From: Hymenoscyphus infarciens
Lineage: Eukaryota > Ascomycota > Leotiomycetes > Helotiales > Helotiaceae
Length of the DNA: 64,000 bases
Assembly: GCA_001414345.1 (NCBI GenBank)
Contig: LLCB01000119.1
Location: forward strand, 178,366 to 242,365
Direction: 5' to 3'
Positions 38,396-47,989 of the stretch are shown piece by piece. The translations under genes were made by a program, and so were the position numbers. The notes under the pieces are model-generated. The model was not told the DNA's origin and made no database searches. It saw only the letters and a program-made list of their open reading frames with translations. The first letter of the stretch is position 1, and every line of letters starts with the position of its first letter.

Positions 38396-39170
38396 GCCTA
38401 ACGTCTTCTAAAAAAGTACACAAGTACAATTTGAGGAAAAACTCATCACGACGATCGACGCGCACTTGGGGGTGGGAAGCTCCTTATCTACAGTACGCTT
38501 TATGAAAGCTTACGAGGTATAAGCACAGAAGGTAGTGAGAGCGGCACAAGAAGGGGGTGTTCCTTAGTCATGTAGGATAAAGTGGCTATCACCTAATTGG
38601 AAGAACTAACCTGCCTAGGACAGGGACGAAGTACGAGTAAATGGCAGCGGCCTTTTGCCCTTCCGACAGCTCCCTCGCCCTATTTCCTGTTTTGCCCCTA
38701 GGCAAGAGGTATCTAATATATTAAAGTCTAAAAACAATGTCTCGGAGGTATTTGTATTTAGGTGTAGGTTCCTGTATTTCAATGTCAATCCTGCTTTAAT
38801 ATATAAGCATTGAAGCGAGGGTACGAGGAGAGGCAGCGCTGGGACTTTCCTAGCCTATTAATCCTTCCTGTTCCTTTCCTCCCTTTTTCAGCTATCCTGC
38901 CTTTTCATATCCTCTTTGTCTTAGCCTTCCTAGCCACTCCTCTCCTGTTCCGATGCTTAGTGAGTCTATCCTTACTAGTCCTCTAGAGCCCCTGTTAGCC
39001 TTTCCTATCCTGGAAGGCATGATAGGCGAGGATAAGGCAGGATAAGCGAGGATAAAGTAAACAAGGTGGGGCAGGTAATTTCCACGATAATAGAACGTGT
39101 AAAGTAATTTACCTTTTGGCGTTTCGTTTCCATGTACGAACTTGCGACTATCAATTTGCGCACGTCTTAT
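38396..39170. other. upstream region of the ankyrin gene
   Basis: Normal-composition intergenic DNA with no convincing gene. It should contain the promoter of the minus-strand ankyrin gene. A minus-strand frame at 38,892-39,182 has no recognisable features and overlaps the LTR-like remnant, so I do not call it. Short direct repeats of a 'cgaggataa' core occur near 39,025-39,055. Confidence 0.5.
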
Positions 39171-39302
39171 TGTAGTGACCAAGAAGACAACCTGATGTTG
39201 CGCCGCAGCTTACAGTGGAGCTGTTCTGCTAGTACGACATCAGCACTTGCAGCGATCAGATCTCCTCCGCGATCAGATCTCCTCCGCGGTCTGGTCGCTA
39301 CA
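39171..39302. mobile_element. LTR-like or MITE-like remnant, 132 bp
   Basis: It starts TGTAGTGACC and ends GGTCGCTACA, a ten-base terminal inverted repeat with one mismatch and the TG..CA ends of an LTR. Inside is an exact tandem duplication of 17 bp (39,252-39,268 and 39,269-39,285, 'gcgatcagatctcctcc'). No target duplication is visible (CTTAT before, GATCT after), so it may be a solo LTR with an altered flank or a short internally deleted element. It is not RIPed. Confidence 0.4.
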
Positions 39303-39432
39303 GATCTAAGCAAGCCGCATCCACCGCAATTTAAAGCCAGACCAGGAACACTAAAAAAGGTAGTCAGCCACCAGAACATCGAACGTCGCGGTCGCAACCA
39401 CACTCCTTCACGTGAAAATGCTAGGTCTTATA

Positions 39433-39524
39433 CTTCGTCCCAGGCGAATCAGTCCATAGCGGGACCTACCAAAGCAGGGTTTATTTAGGAGGCCCCGTTA
39501 TGGACTGTTACGCCTGGGACGAAG
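39433..39524. mobile_element. MITE-like hairpin, 92 bp, TA-flanked
   Basis: The arms 39,433-39,463 and 39,494-39,524 are inverted copies of 31 bp with three mismatches, starting CTTCGTCCCAGGCG, with a 30-bp loop. A TA dinucleotide lies directly on each side (39,431-39,432 and 39,525-39,526), as expected for Tc1/mariner-type insertion. It has no coding capacity. It could instead be an RNA hairpin, but the TA flanks favour a miniature transposon. Confidence 0.6.
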
Positions 39525-39526
39525 TA

Positions 39527-41592
39527 GATAGATTACAGTCCACTTCACCTCTAATCTAGCTCGAGAAGGAATTGGTTCTTAGAGGCGCTATTATAAATCA
39601 AATATCGTCTGGCGTGAAGACTCCCTTTTCCGCGCCACGCTTCCTAGGGCGCCACCCACTCAGCCTGCCTCCACACCATCTGCCTCTACTATTGGTTAAA
39701 GGAAGGTTGCGTACACCCTTCGGCTCACCCCGCGCCAGTCATTTACGCCTCTTTTCACCAAACCTGGAATCGACGCGCCCAAATAGCAAAAGCTGTGGCT
39801 TCCGGTGAGAAACAAAACAAAGGCCGCAACGATCACGTGGGCGATGTTTGTGAGGGTTACTGGAGGAATGTCTTTTGCTGTTAGAGGCTTATATGTTGCA
39901 GAGGATGGAGCTGAAGTATGTAGCCGCATACCAGTCCTTATAATAGGCAGCTGGAGAAGTACAGATATAGCTGTTCGCATCATGGGTCAAACACTATCGC
40001 AAGTATACAGGATGCAGAGGACCATGTCCACTCTCAGCCACTATCCCCATTCTACTCTCCGACATAGAGTCTAGAGTGCCTTCTATGGAATTGGTCGAAC
40101 TTGCTATTGAGTCTCGCCGTGATGGTCACCGGCTGGCGAGCCCTGGAGCGGGTGGCTAGTCTTGCTAGGGAAAAAAGAAGGCGAAACTATCGTTGGATTT
40201 TCGCCGAGATAGTAAGGGGGAGGGCATCGTCTTGCCTGACGCAAGTGCTCCGTGCGCCAGTCCTTGTACCCCCACGTGATGCAGCCTAAAAATTGTAAAC
40301 AAACATACTTTAGCTATAAACAACATCTCATTTCTCGGGATACGACGACTCAACACTTGTACGCGGTGCATCCTACGAACTCCAGTACTCTTTGAGTATC
40401 TACAGTGCTAAGTTTAAGTCAGATAGAGCTGGTTGTGGTCGTCGCCGCCATCGGCCGTCTTTTGTGTAGCGCGCATCGCAATTGATAACGGCAGAATTAC
40501 CTTTGGCCTCACGACTACAGTAACGCTAGAATAGAGGCTTAACCATCAAGACATCCCCGAGCTGCTTTTACTTCAGGTAGTAGTATGCTACAAATCTAAG
40601 AATCTGAAAACACACAGGAGGCGCTATAGCTTCGAGGACTTTCGGGCTGCCACCACACTGCTCCAGCGCTTTAACCGCCAAAGCTGCCTTTCCAGTACCA
40701 CCGAGCCTGAAAACCAGAAAACCAGAAAACCAGAAAACCGTTCTCCCTTTCTACAAAAACAGAAGTTATCTGAGGCTTGTGCACTCCTCAGTCTATGGTC
40801 GTATGTGACAGGAAAGCGTTAACTGATGAATATAATATAGATCTTTGGTAGGTCACCTGTTTTTGGATAGAGGAACTTTGAATCTCATACTCAACTCAAC
40901 AGCTTCGTTCATCAACCACAACTCCTAAGCAACGCCTTGAATATTCGTATGAGACGAACTAAAAGCACCAAACCACGCCGAAATTGCCAAAGCAAATTGC
41001 AGTGTATACTGCCTCTTATTCTACCTCTTCCCTCCTTCTACTATCTAGTACTAGCAGTAGCCCTGAACTAACCTAGAGAAGCTCGGTCTACCCTCCTTAG
41101 ATCCAAACCTCCCCTCATCGATGAAAGGACACCCGTCGCTCCTTCCTTCTACAACTCGAACAAGTCGCCCGCCCTGCCCCAAAGCAATTAATTTGTTCAG
41201 AAGTGATATGGCCAAGTGTTTGTCGCGACCAAAAAAATAGCCTACTCCCTTCCTTGGAGCTTTGCCTCCTGTCGCTGGCAGGAGCTTGCGTCTTTTCGAA
41301 GTTTGCTATTCCAGTCTATTTTCCGGGCTGCATATCGTTTATTCAATACGACCCAAATTTTTATCAGCACTCCAATTTCCGAGCTCGGGCTTAGGGAAGA
41401 GTGCCATCACACAGATCATCCATCAGCAATGCACTGCTCAAATTCTCCCCCGCGATGGATATATACATCTTGAATAAGAATGCAGTCTGTGCTTTATTAG
41501 AAGACAAAGCAGGGGGTTTCGAAGATCTTCTACTTCGATTCACTACCTGCGGGCTTCAATATCATTTTGCGACTTGTGTACGTTATGTTATT
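39527..41592. other. intergenic DNA between ankyrin and zinc-finger genes
   Basis: About 2 kb of normal-composition sequence. Short frames exist on both strands (for example 39,696-39,983 minus and 41,203-41,661 plus) but none has conserved motifs or consistent introns. The octamer gaaaacca is repeated nearly four times at 40,709-40,739. I see no tRNA or other RNA gene. The 3' end of the zinc-finger gene transcript falls in the right part. Confidence 0.5.
40709..40739 (+). repeat. 8-bp tandem repeat
   Basis: Nearly four copies of gaaaacca in a row. A simple microsatellite-like array with no evident role. Confidence 0.7.
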
Positions 41593-44500
41593 CTATTCCC
41601 CACATTGGGCCGTTATACCCTCATTCCGCCAATACCCCATGTCCAACCCGCCAATTGTTGAACCCATCTCTGCGCCGAACGAAAAGAAGTCCATATTTGA
41701 AAGTTCCTCAAACGAGATGTCAGGATAGTGATCTGCTACTTGTTGGTCTGGCATTTGCCTCGTCTCGGTGTTTTCCGACTCCTCGCATTGCCCACTGTTC
41801 TCGACCGACTTGAACAATTCATTGGGTTGTGCAAAATCATTGCTGGGATTGTTCCGTGCTGTGTGCTCGACAAGAATCTGTGCAGAGGTCCCAGATTGGC
41901 TAGTTGGCACTAGAGGGTTCTCGTCGTCCCCGGAATTTGATCCTATATTGGTGCCTATTGCTTCCAAGGGGGAATCAGTTGTCATCTTACCCACCTTGGC
42001 GACGTTCTGGTCAGATGGCCTATTTTGCGATTCTTGAGGCAAGGCGGGCTCCGGTCGCTCGGAACTTTGGATTCCAGTTTCTTGAGATAAATCCCGAGTC
42101 TCACTATGAAATGAGGGTGTTGAGATTCCACGCGAGCCTCTGTACATGGAGAAAACTCGGTCTTGACACTCTTGGATTATGTCAATTAATCGAGTTCTCA
42201 GTTGCTCCTCCACTTCATTTGTAACGGCCTCTTCCAAAGTACTTCGGAAAATTCGTGGAAGCTCACGACGAGAAAATTCTTCGTAGTTTGAAAGTTCTGC
42301 CACATCAGGCGAGCTTATTGCTTCATCTTGAGGGGGCTCGAAATCTGTTGATCATTTATTATTATCATGCTACCAGTTTCATGACTTTTCGCGATATAAC
42401 TCCCGTTGTTGGAAATTTATGGGTTAATTGTTTCAGTTACCCTGCAACAACGAGAGCTATCGAATGTCATCAATCCTAGGGCTGTATTTTTACTCACATG
42501 GATCTGGTGGCTCTTCTTCAGGAAAAAGTACTTTGTATATCTCTTGCCACCTTTCAGCTTCCGATTGATTGCGATGCGCCTTTCTCCTGTTTCGAAGTTT
42601 CTTTTCAATGATATCAGTGATGCCTTCCTCTGGATCCGACTGTTTAAGGCTGCAGGCTTTAGCCTCGAGCCCATGTGCGTCAAGCTCTTCACTGTTTGCA
42701 AAGAGTTCTTTGCATCTCCTGCACTGGAAGATTCGATGTGTTCTATACAAATGGGTTCTATTGTCGTTAGCCTGAGGACAATACCTGCCAAGTGGGAGAC
42801 CTACTTGATTCTTGAAATATCCTGGTAGCCGGTCAGTGCGCACGTTTTCCAGCAACGATTTTGATGGCTATGCTGATTATTATGGCTATAGCGTCGAGGA
42901 GCATGTTTTCGATACGGACATGCAAACATTACCCTTGCCGATTCGTCCGGCATCAAGACTGCACCCTTTCGACGCTTGGGATTCCTCCCATCTCGTTCTT
43001 CGGGTGTTTCACTATCTCCATTGCTTCTTGCCCGTTTACCGTTGTCCCTGATGCTCTGCCTTTTTGGTACCGCTTCGTTGCTGGATGTCGCTGCTGAACT
43101 TGATTGGCTTGAATCCGGTGAACCCTCACCACGCTTCCTGAGAAATGACCAGTCATGATTAACAACTTCCCAGAACTCCTTCATCAATGTTTCTACTAAT
43201 GCTGATTTCACGGGTGTTAGCACCGATGATATGCCTGCCGCTCGCTGTCCTGTGTCTGGTGCAGGGTTTTGGTATTCGGTTGCAGCAATAATGTCGGCAC
43301 AGTCATCGTAATCATCAGACCACGATGAATCTGTAGAAAAGGCATCTGATGGGTCATCCGAAGCGGAATTGGCATCTGATATGGTTCCATTGACAGACTG
43401 CTTCTGTTCGGCGACTGGGAACTTTTCTGGCGTCTTCAAACATGTACTATGTTTATTTAGCTCAAAGGGCAAATCTAATTTAAAAGCATACAACTTACTC
43501 TATAGCAACTGTTTCCCCATGTTCAGGCATCACTGACAAGGTACCGGACTTGCAGGTTTCTCCTCCCTCCCCCTTTTCTCTGTTGCATTTTGGCTTCTCA
43601 TGACTTCTCAGAATCGTTTCTAATTCTTCATCAGAATGTACGATTGTCATATGTTTCGCACGATCCGCCTCCCGGACAAACTTTTGTGAACGACATCCTG
43701 GTATTCGACATTGTAGGATCATATCTGCATGGTTGCTTTCGTAGTGCTGCAAACGCTTTTCCAAGGTCTCGAAACTAGTCTCAAAGTCTGAGCAATGATC
43801 GGCCCAGCAGTACCAGGTCTGCCTCTTCGGGGCCAGTCTCCGTCGCGGTAGCCTCTTGATTTTCTTTGGTTCTCGACTGTGAGATTTTCGAAGATCTTGG
43901 ATTCTCGTCTGATAAATTGGGGGCGTATTGCAACCCGGTTCTCGTGCTGCTTTCCACCACTCTTCGCGAAAAGAAAAATATTCCTTCTTTGGAGTTTCGA
44001 CTCTCAGCAGATCGTAGCCAGCAAATTGCAAGGGTTCCGTCTCAAGCAATTGAGAGCTAGCGGTGCTCCAATCACTGTCAGCAAAGGAAGGCACAGAAGA
44101 ACATATGGATCCACGAGATGTACTTATTTCGTGGAGATCTTGTTCTGTTGCTAGATGTGAACGCAAGCCACTTATAATATCATCGTCGCACGATATAGGA
44201 GTTGTTTCATCAGATACAACACACTCGTTAAGAAAGGAGGCTTTTTCTCTATGGTGCCCTAATGTGGAGTGCTGCTGACTGCATAAACCTGTCGACTTTG
44301 CCCGTTGTGTTGAGAAGCCTGAAAATTCACCGCCTTCTTTGACCGCCTCCTCTGGAAGTGAGAGCATATACAGCCCTCGATGAAACGGTGTAACATCCAT
44401 GTGTTTGTCTTGTAACCCTGGTCGTAGGCCTCCTGTAAAGGTGATTTTCTCGACGGCGTTTCGTTTTTGGGGGTGCAAAGTTTCTTTCTTCACATTCTCC

Positions 44501-44745
44501 ACTTCAGAAACAGGAAATGTCCATGTTTTTCTGCGAAATCAAATCTCTGGAGCTACTCAGAGCCTCGTCGTGAATACAGATACCAGGCAGAGAAATGCAG
44601 GTCACGGGGTTCTGCCTAGAGTCTGTTACTCTTTTTGTGGCGGATAAATACTCCGAGGTCTTACGCACATTTGTTCAAAACTCGTTGCTTCGCGTAACCC
44701 AATGTTCAAACAGGGGTGTCGAATCATGTGATGGCTTATGAACAT
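41593..44745 (-). CDS. fungal zinc-finger protein (5 exons, 920 aa)
   Basis: Exons: 44,745-44,669, 44,530-43,499, 43,446-42,805, 42,757-42,498 and 42,344-41,593. Introns are 138, 52, 47 and 153 bp with GTGCGT, GTAAGT, GTAGGT and GTGAGT donors and AG acceptors; frame is kept throughout (921 codons). Two C2H2 fingers are visible at residues 267-293 (C-x4-C-x15-H-x4-H) and 300-324 (C-x4-C-x13-H-x4-H). Residues 544-700 carry the conserved fungal domain beginning FACPYRKH, with a further Cys/His cluster at 596-619 (FQCRRCKELF..H..C) and a basic-acidic tail; intron 3 lies inside this domain, and splicing restores SRIKTHLYRTHR. Residues about 490-540 are basic and rich in serine (PKRRK) and could be a nuclear signal. 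Likely a nuclear nucleic-acid-binding protein; target unknown. Exon 1 and the first donor are the least certain part. Confidence 0.78.
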
Positions 44746-45076
44746 TCGTTCAAGTTGAGCTACTGTGCCACTCTCATAAATCTTTTTGAAATCTGATGCA
44801 TTACCTTTTTCTTGTTTGAGTTTCCGAGGCACGAAAGCTGTGAACAGTTTATGGATTGTGAGGATGTTTTACTGTGAGAAACTGGAAAAGTTTAGATGAT
44901 GAGAAAGGGTTATTGATGGGATTTTTTGAAGAAGAATGAAGAGGTATAAAGTATGGGATACCTCATTTGGGCTGTGAGATGAAGAATAATAGAGACAATC
45001 GAGAGTTTTTCAGTAACGACTCAAGAAAGCAAGTGACCAATCAAATCGCACCACTCACTTCCTGTCGATCTTCACT
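44746..45076. promoter_or_regulatory. divergent promoter between zinc-finger and small serine-rich genes
   Basis: A 331-bp gap separates the two start codons, so both genes are likely driven from here. A TATAAA sequence lies at 44,945-44,950 on the plus strand and a CCAAT sequence at 45,037-45,041. The minus strand has CT-rich runs (about 44,880-44,945) typical of fungal transcription-start and 5' leader regions. Binding of any factor is an inference. Confidence 0.45.
44760..44801 (-). promoter_or_regulatory. upstream open reading frame of the zinc-finger gene
   Basis: A 13-codon frame (ATG at 44,801-44,799, stop TAG at 44,762-44,760) ends 14 bases before the proposed start codon at 44,745. 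If the transcript starts in the CT-rich stretch upstream, ribosomes meet this ATG first, so it could dampen translation. It could also mean that the true start or first exon differs from my model. Confidence 0.4.
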
Positions 45077-45386
45077 ATGACGAACCGAACCAAAAATCAC
45101 TCTTCGTCTTCCTCTAAGTCCTCTTACAACAAGTCACACCAATCTTCCTCGTCTTTTTATTCAAGGTATGCATCAGCAGATTTTATTAGCAGAACTGCAA
45201 TTTTGACTACCATCTAGTAATTCCAAATCCCACCTTTCATCGGGAACACTTGATTCATATCTCTACGACATATCACATGTACAAGATAGACTAGTACAAG
45301 GGGGGACGGGTTCGAGGGGCGAGATGCAGTCGAAAGCTAGATCGGAGATTGAGAGATTTGATCGAAATTTTGGAGGTGGGCGATGA
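45077..45386 (+). CDS. small serine-rich protein (2 exons, 85 aa)
   Basis: Exons are 45,077-45,165 and 45,218-45,386; the 52-bp intron starts GTATGC and ends CTAG. Splicing gives 86 codons in frame, whereas the unspliced frame stops at 45,217 inside the intron. The first 35 residues are rich in serine, asparagine and lysine and contain runs of serine. The second half is more ordered: a hydrophobic patch (LDSYLYDISHV), a glycine-rich stretch, then a charged segment (SKARSEIERFDRNFGGGR) that could form an amphipathic helix. There is no signal peptide, membrane helix or known motif. I do not recognise the family. It is divergent from the zinc-finger gene. The reading shift to ordered sequence after the splice is the best support; the model is not proven. 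Confidence 0.5.
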
Positions 45387-45726
45387 AGTACTGGTGAAGG
45401 GGAAAGAGAGGATGAGAGAGGGGGCGCTCTAGATGGCTTTGGGGATGGGTGGTTGTGGTTGTGGTTGTGGTTTTGTAACTTGTAAATTATCTTGGATGGG
45501 ATGTGTATGTTTCAAAGCGTAAAAGGGAACTTGGTAAGAGAGACAGGCGTGTCCACCTTTCGTATCGAAATTGCTCCAGACAATTAGGACTTCGGTGTTC
45601 TCATTCTACTAAATGATCTCGGAGAAATTTAAACTCATCTTGTATCCATGACATAAGGTATGAAGGTGTATTCGCTGAACAAAGCCAAGATCTTTTACTA
45701 TCCTAATTTTCCCAACCAACTTCTTA
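45387..45726. other. intergenic DNA right of the small gene
   Basis: Normal composition. Holds a GT-rich run (about 45,445-45,475) that is probably part of the 3' region of the small gene. No gene or repeat recognised. Confidence 0.5.
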
Positions 45727-46079
45727 TCAACCGCAAAGGTACGTCAGAACCGGGCCCGGGGAGTCTCTGCACCTTCGAAAGGCAAATTCTCCCGTCATCC
45801 ATCCCTCACCAGCATCATGGACGATGCGATCAATGTAAAATGCCAGTAAAAATAGGATACCAATAACTCCGAACAAAAGTATATGAAGCTCTAATTGTCG
45901 GGGGAGCAACCTATCTCTAAGCATAACGGCCGCTCGATGTCCAGCGAATCGAACCTCTCTTCTGAGAGTTCGTTTTCGTCAAAAGGTACAATTGTGGGTA
46001 TCGCTGGAGTTTTCGCGCTATCTTCATTCGTGAGAGCAAAATATTGATATTGAACAAAATCCTCGGGTGTTTTATTCTT
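45727..46079 (-). pseudogene. broken membrane-protein gene at the island edge
   Basis: Two overlapping minus-strand frames look like parts of one protein. Frame A (46,079-45,891) lacks an ATG and reads as an acidic N-terminal region (YFALTNEDSAKTP, then ELSEERFDSLDIERP). Frame B (ATG at 45,924, stop at 45,727) gives a membrane helix (LHILLFGVIGILFLLAFYID) after a basic RDRLLPRQ segment. A one-base shift near 45,920 would join them, and no intron of normal size fits. An acidic tail, basic residues and one membrane helix is an arrangement common among small fungal single-span proteins, but I cannot name the family. The left-over frame ends without a recognisable C-terminal domain. It may be a gene damaged when the neighbouring repeats inserted. 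Confidence 0.35.
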
Positions 46080-46370
46080 TCACGTAATTGCTAGAAAAAT
46101 GAGCAACAGTAATCGCAAGATAAATGAGGTGTTGTACGAAAGTGGTTAAACCGTGGTAGATAGGTAGAGCGTCTCGTATATACTAAAAGCCGGAATTAAC
46201 TCAATCGTAAATCGCAAATTACAAAAGTTAAGTATTTATAGTAAGATTAACTAAAGCCTCTAAGAGATATAGTAAATCTTAAACTATATTATTCTATTCT
46301 CTTACTCTCTTATTCTATTCTTTTATATGTTATATATACTAAGAGAGTATAAAAGAGAGTAGAAGAATAT
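46080..46370. other. transition from gene island to RIPed block
   Basis: Composition changes around 46,200-46,230. The stretch 46,290-46,370 contains an imperfect inverted arrangement of 'actctcttattctattctttta' and 'taaaagagagtagaagaatat'-like segments. No gene recognised. Confidence 0.45.
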
Positions 46371-46490
46371 AGTAATATAAAATATATACTACTATCGAAG
46401 AGGTATATAAGAGTGTATTTAGTAGAATGACGTATATAACTACTAGGTACTACTACGGAGGAAAAGGCTAAACTAGTCTTTTCTAACTAT

Positions 46491-46658
46491 TATAACAGCC
46501 TAGTTCTGGTTTCAGACCTGTCACGTGACTCTTTCACCGCCTGGCAGAATCCTGTATATTAGCATCGTTCAGAGCTGTCTTCGCTCTTTACCTTTAGTTT
46601 TCGCGTTAATAACCACGAATAGACTACTTCTCTACTCTACTTCTACCTTATTATTATA
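46491..46658 (+). repeat. 5' LTR of second non-autonomous element
   Basis: 168 bp; partner of 47,552-47,719 with few differences. Contains 'ctggtttcagacctgtcacg', which is not RIPed. Confidence 0.88.
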
Positions 46659-46820
46659 TTAAACTAAAGGTCTCCTTTCTCATCCTATAAAGGATTTAAA
46701 ATATATTAGGCTCTTAACCTAACTTCTATTCTAGCCTCTCTATCGCCGACTCTACGAATCTCTTTAAATAGCTTCCTAGACCTCTCGCTAGCGACCCTTG
46801 AATCAATACTAAGCTTAAGA

Positions 46821-46935
46821 CCTCTCTCTAGTATCTTTAGATCTCTCTCTCTAGTATCTTCGGATTCTCTTTTCTAGCGTCTACGGACTCTCTTCTAGCG
46901 TCTACGGACTCTCTTCTAGTATCTTCGGATTCTCT
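46821..46935 (+). repeat. leader tandem array of second non-autonomous element
   Basis: About six imperfect units of 20-24 bp with the core 'ctagtatcttcggat' or 'ctagcgtctacggact', separated by 'ctctctt'. It is the RIPed equivalent of 19,001-19,110. Confidence 0.75.
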
Positions 46936-47551
46936 TCCTCTCTCTCTCTTTAAATAGCTAGTATCTAACTATAAAATTCCAATAATAGACTCTAATATCG
47001 TACGCTAGGTATATAACTTTAGCTCTCTTATTGAAAAGAAATATTAATATACTCGCGTAATCGACGCTTCGATAAGATAGCTTATCTAGCTTATTATTAG
47101 TTAATCTAAGCCTTCTACTAATAAGAAGGAGTCTTAATCCAAGCCTTCTACTAATAAGAAGAAGCCTCTCTACGCTCTAATAAGAGAAGCTTTTTAAGTA
47201 GACCTTCTTACTTTTAGCTATATTATTTTCTAATAACTCTCGAAGCCTCCTTCTCCTTCTTCTTCTAATATTACAAAAGCTCTTAAAGCTTATACTTTAG
47301 TAATCGACAAAATCGTAGAAGTATATACTAGTCGCTTAGTAGATTATATAGATTAGTATTAGAGAGTAAATATAGAGAGTTTTAGATAACTCGGCGTATA
47401 GCTAGTATCTTACTACTCTTATAAAGCTAATATCTTATAGCTACCTTAGTAGATAGAAGAGAAAGAGTATAAGCGACTAGTAGATATATAGATAGATAAC
47501 TATACGAGTTTCTATAGAGCTCGAGAGCGAGCTCTACTAAAGAGAGAGAAA

Positions 47552-47719
47552 TATAATAGCTCAGTTCTGGTTTCAGACCTGTCACGTGACTCTTTCACTG
47601 CCTAGCAGAATCCTATATATTAGCATCGTTTAGAGCTGTCTTCGCTCTTTATCTTTAGTTTTCGCGTTAATAACTACGAATAGACTACTTCTCTACTCTA
47701 CTCCTACCTTATTATTATA
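47552..47719 (+). repeat. 3' LTR of second non-autonomous element
   Basis: 168 bp, starts TATAATAG after a purine run (47,539-47,551) and ends TTATTATA, followed by ACTAT. Confidence 0.88.
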
Positions 47720-47800
47720 ACTATAGAAGAGTAGATAGCTATATATAAGAGGTTTAGATAATATAAAAGAGTTTAAAAGCCTAGATATACGTAACCTTTC

Positions 47801-47975
47801 TATTAATATAACTTATAATTATAAAAGCGATATAAAAAGAGTTATATATTCGTTTATATATACTAAGTAAAGCTAGCTACGATACCTACTTAAATAGTTC
47901 TTAAGCGAGAAGGTTACGTATTTCTATATATACTATCTTAAGTAGTTACTTACTCTTAAGTTAAAAAGGTTAAAG
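47801..47975 (-). repeat. LTR of copia copy B
   Basis: Begins TATTAATATAAC and matches the 170-bp LTRs of copy A over most of its length, with extra divergence in the right third; the right end is approximate. Confidence 0.65.
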
Positions 47976-47989
47976 TTACTTAAAATTAT

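Larger units (their letters stand above)
46491..47719 (+). mobile_element. non-autonomous LTR element, second copy
   Basis: 1,229 bp with two 168-bp LTRs (46,491-46,658 and 47,552-47,719) and the target duplication ACTAT (46,486-46,490 and 47,720-47,724). The LTRs start TATAACAG or TATAATAG and share their right halves with the LTRs at 18,596-18,854. The leader after the 5' LTR and the tandem array (46,821-46,935) match the element at 18,596-20,912, but the interior further right differs and is shorter. No polymerase or integrase is encoded. A purine run precedes the 3' LTR. It is RIPed more than the copy at 18,596. Confidence 0.85.
46371..47800 (-). mobile_element. fragment of a gypsy-type LTR, split by a later insert
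   Basis: The stretch 46,371-46,490 resembles the reverse complement of the gypsy LTR end (compare 57,454-57,560 and 33,126-33,020: 'aaatatatactac', 'gaagaggtatataagagt'). It continues for about 80 bp after the insert, at 47,725-47,800 ('tatataagaggttta'). It looks like a solo or truncated LTR older than the element at 46,491-47,719. The similarity is partial. Confidence 0.4.

Noticed and set aside
39132..39488. 118-codon plus-strand frame
   Set aside because: It runs through the LTR-like remnant and the first arm of the hairpin, so it is explained by repeats.
39696..39983. 95-codon minus-strand frame with a hydrophobic segment
   Set aside because: Overlaps an equally long plus-strand frame, has no recognised motif and no intron structure; not supported.
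41203..41661. Several overlapping plus-strand frames
   Set aside because: Three frames are open over the same bases, none with family features; likely chance openness beside the 3' end of the zinc-finger gene.
44500..44502. A start at 44,502 for the zinc-finger protein
   Set aside because: The codon is GTG; the frame continues upstream to an acceptor at 44,531.
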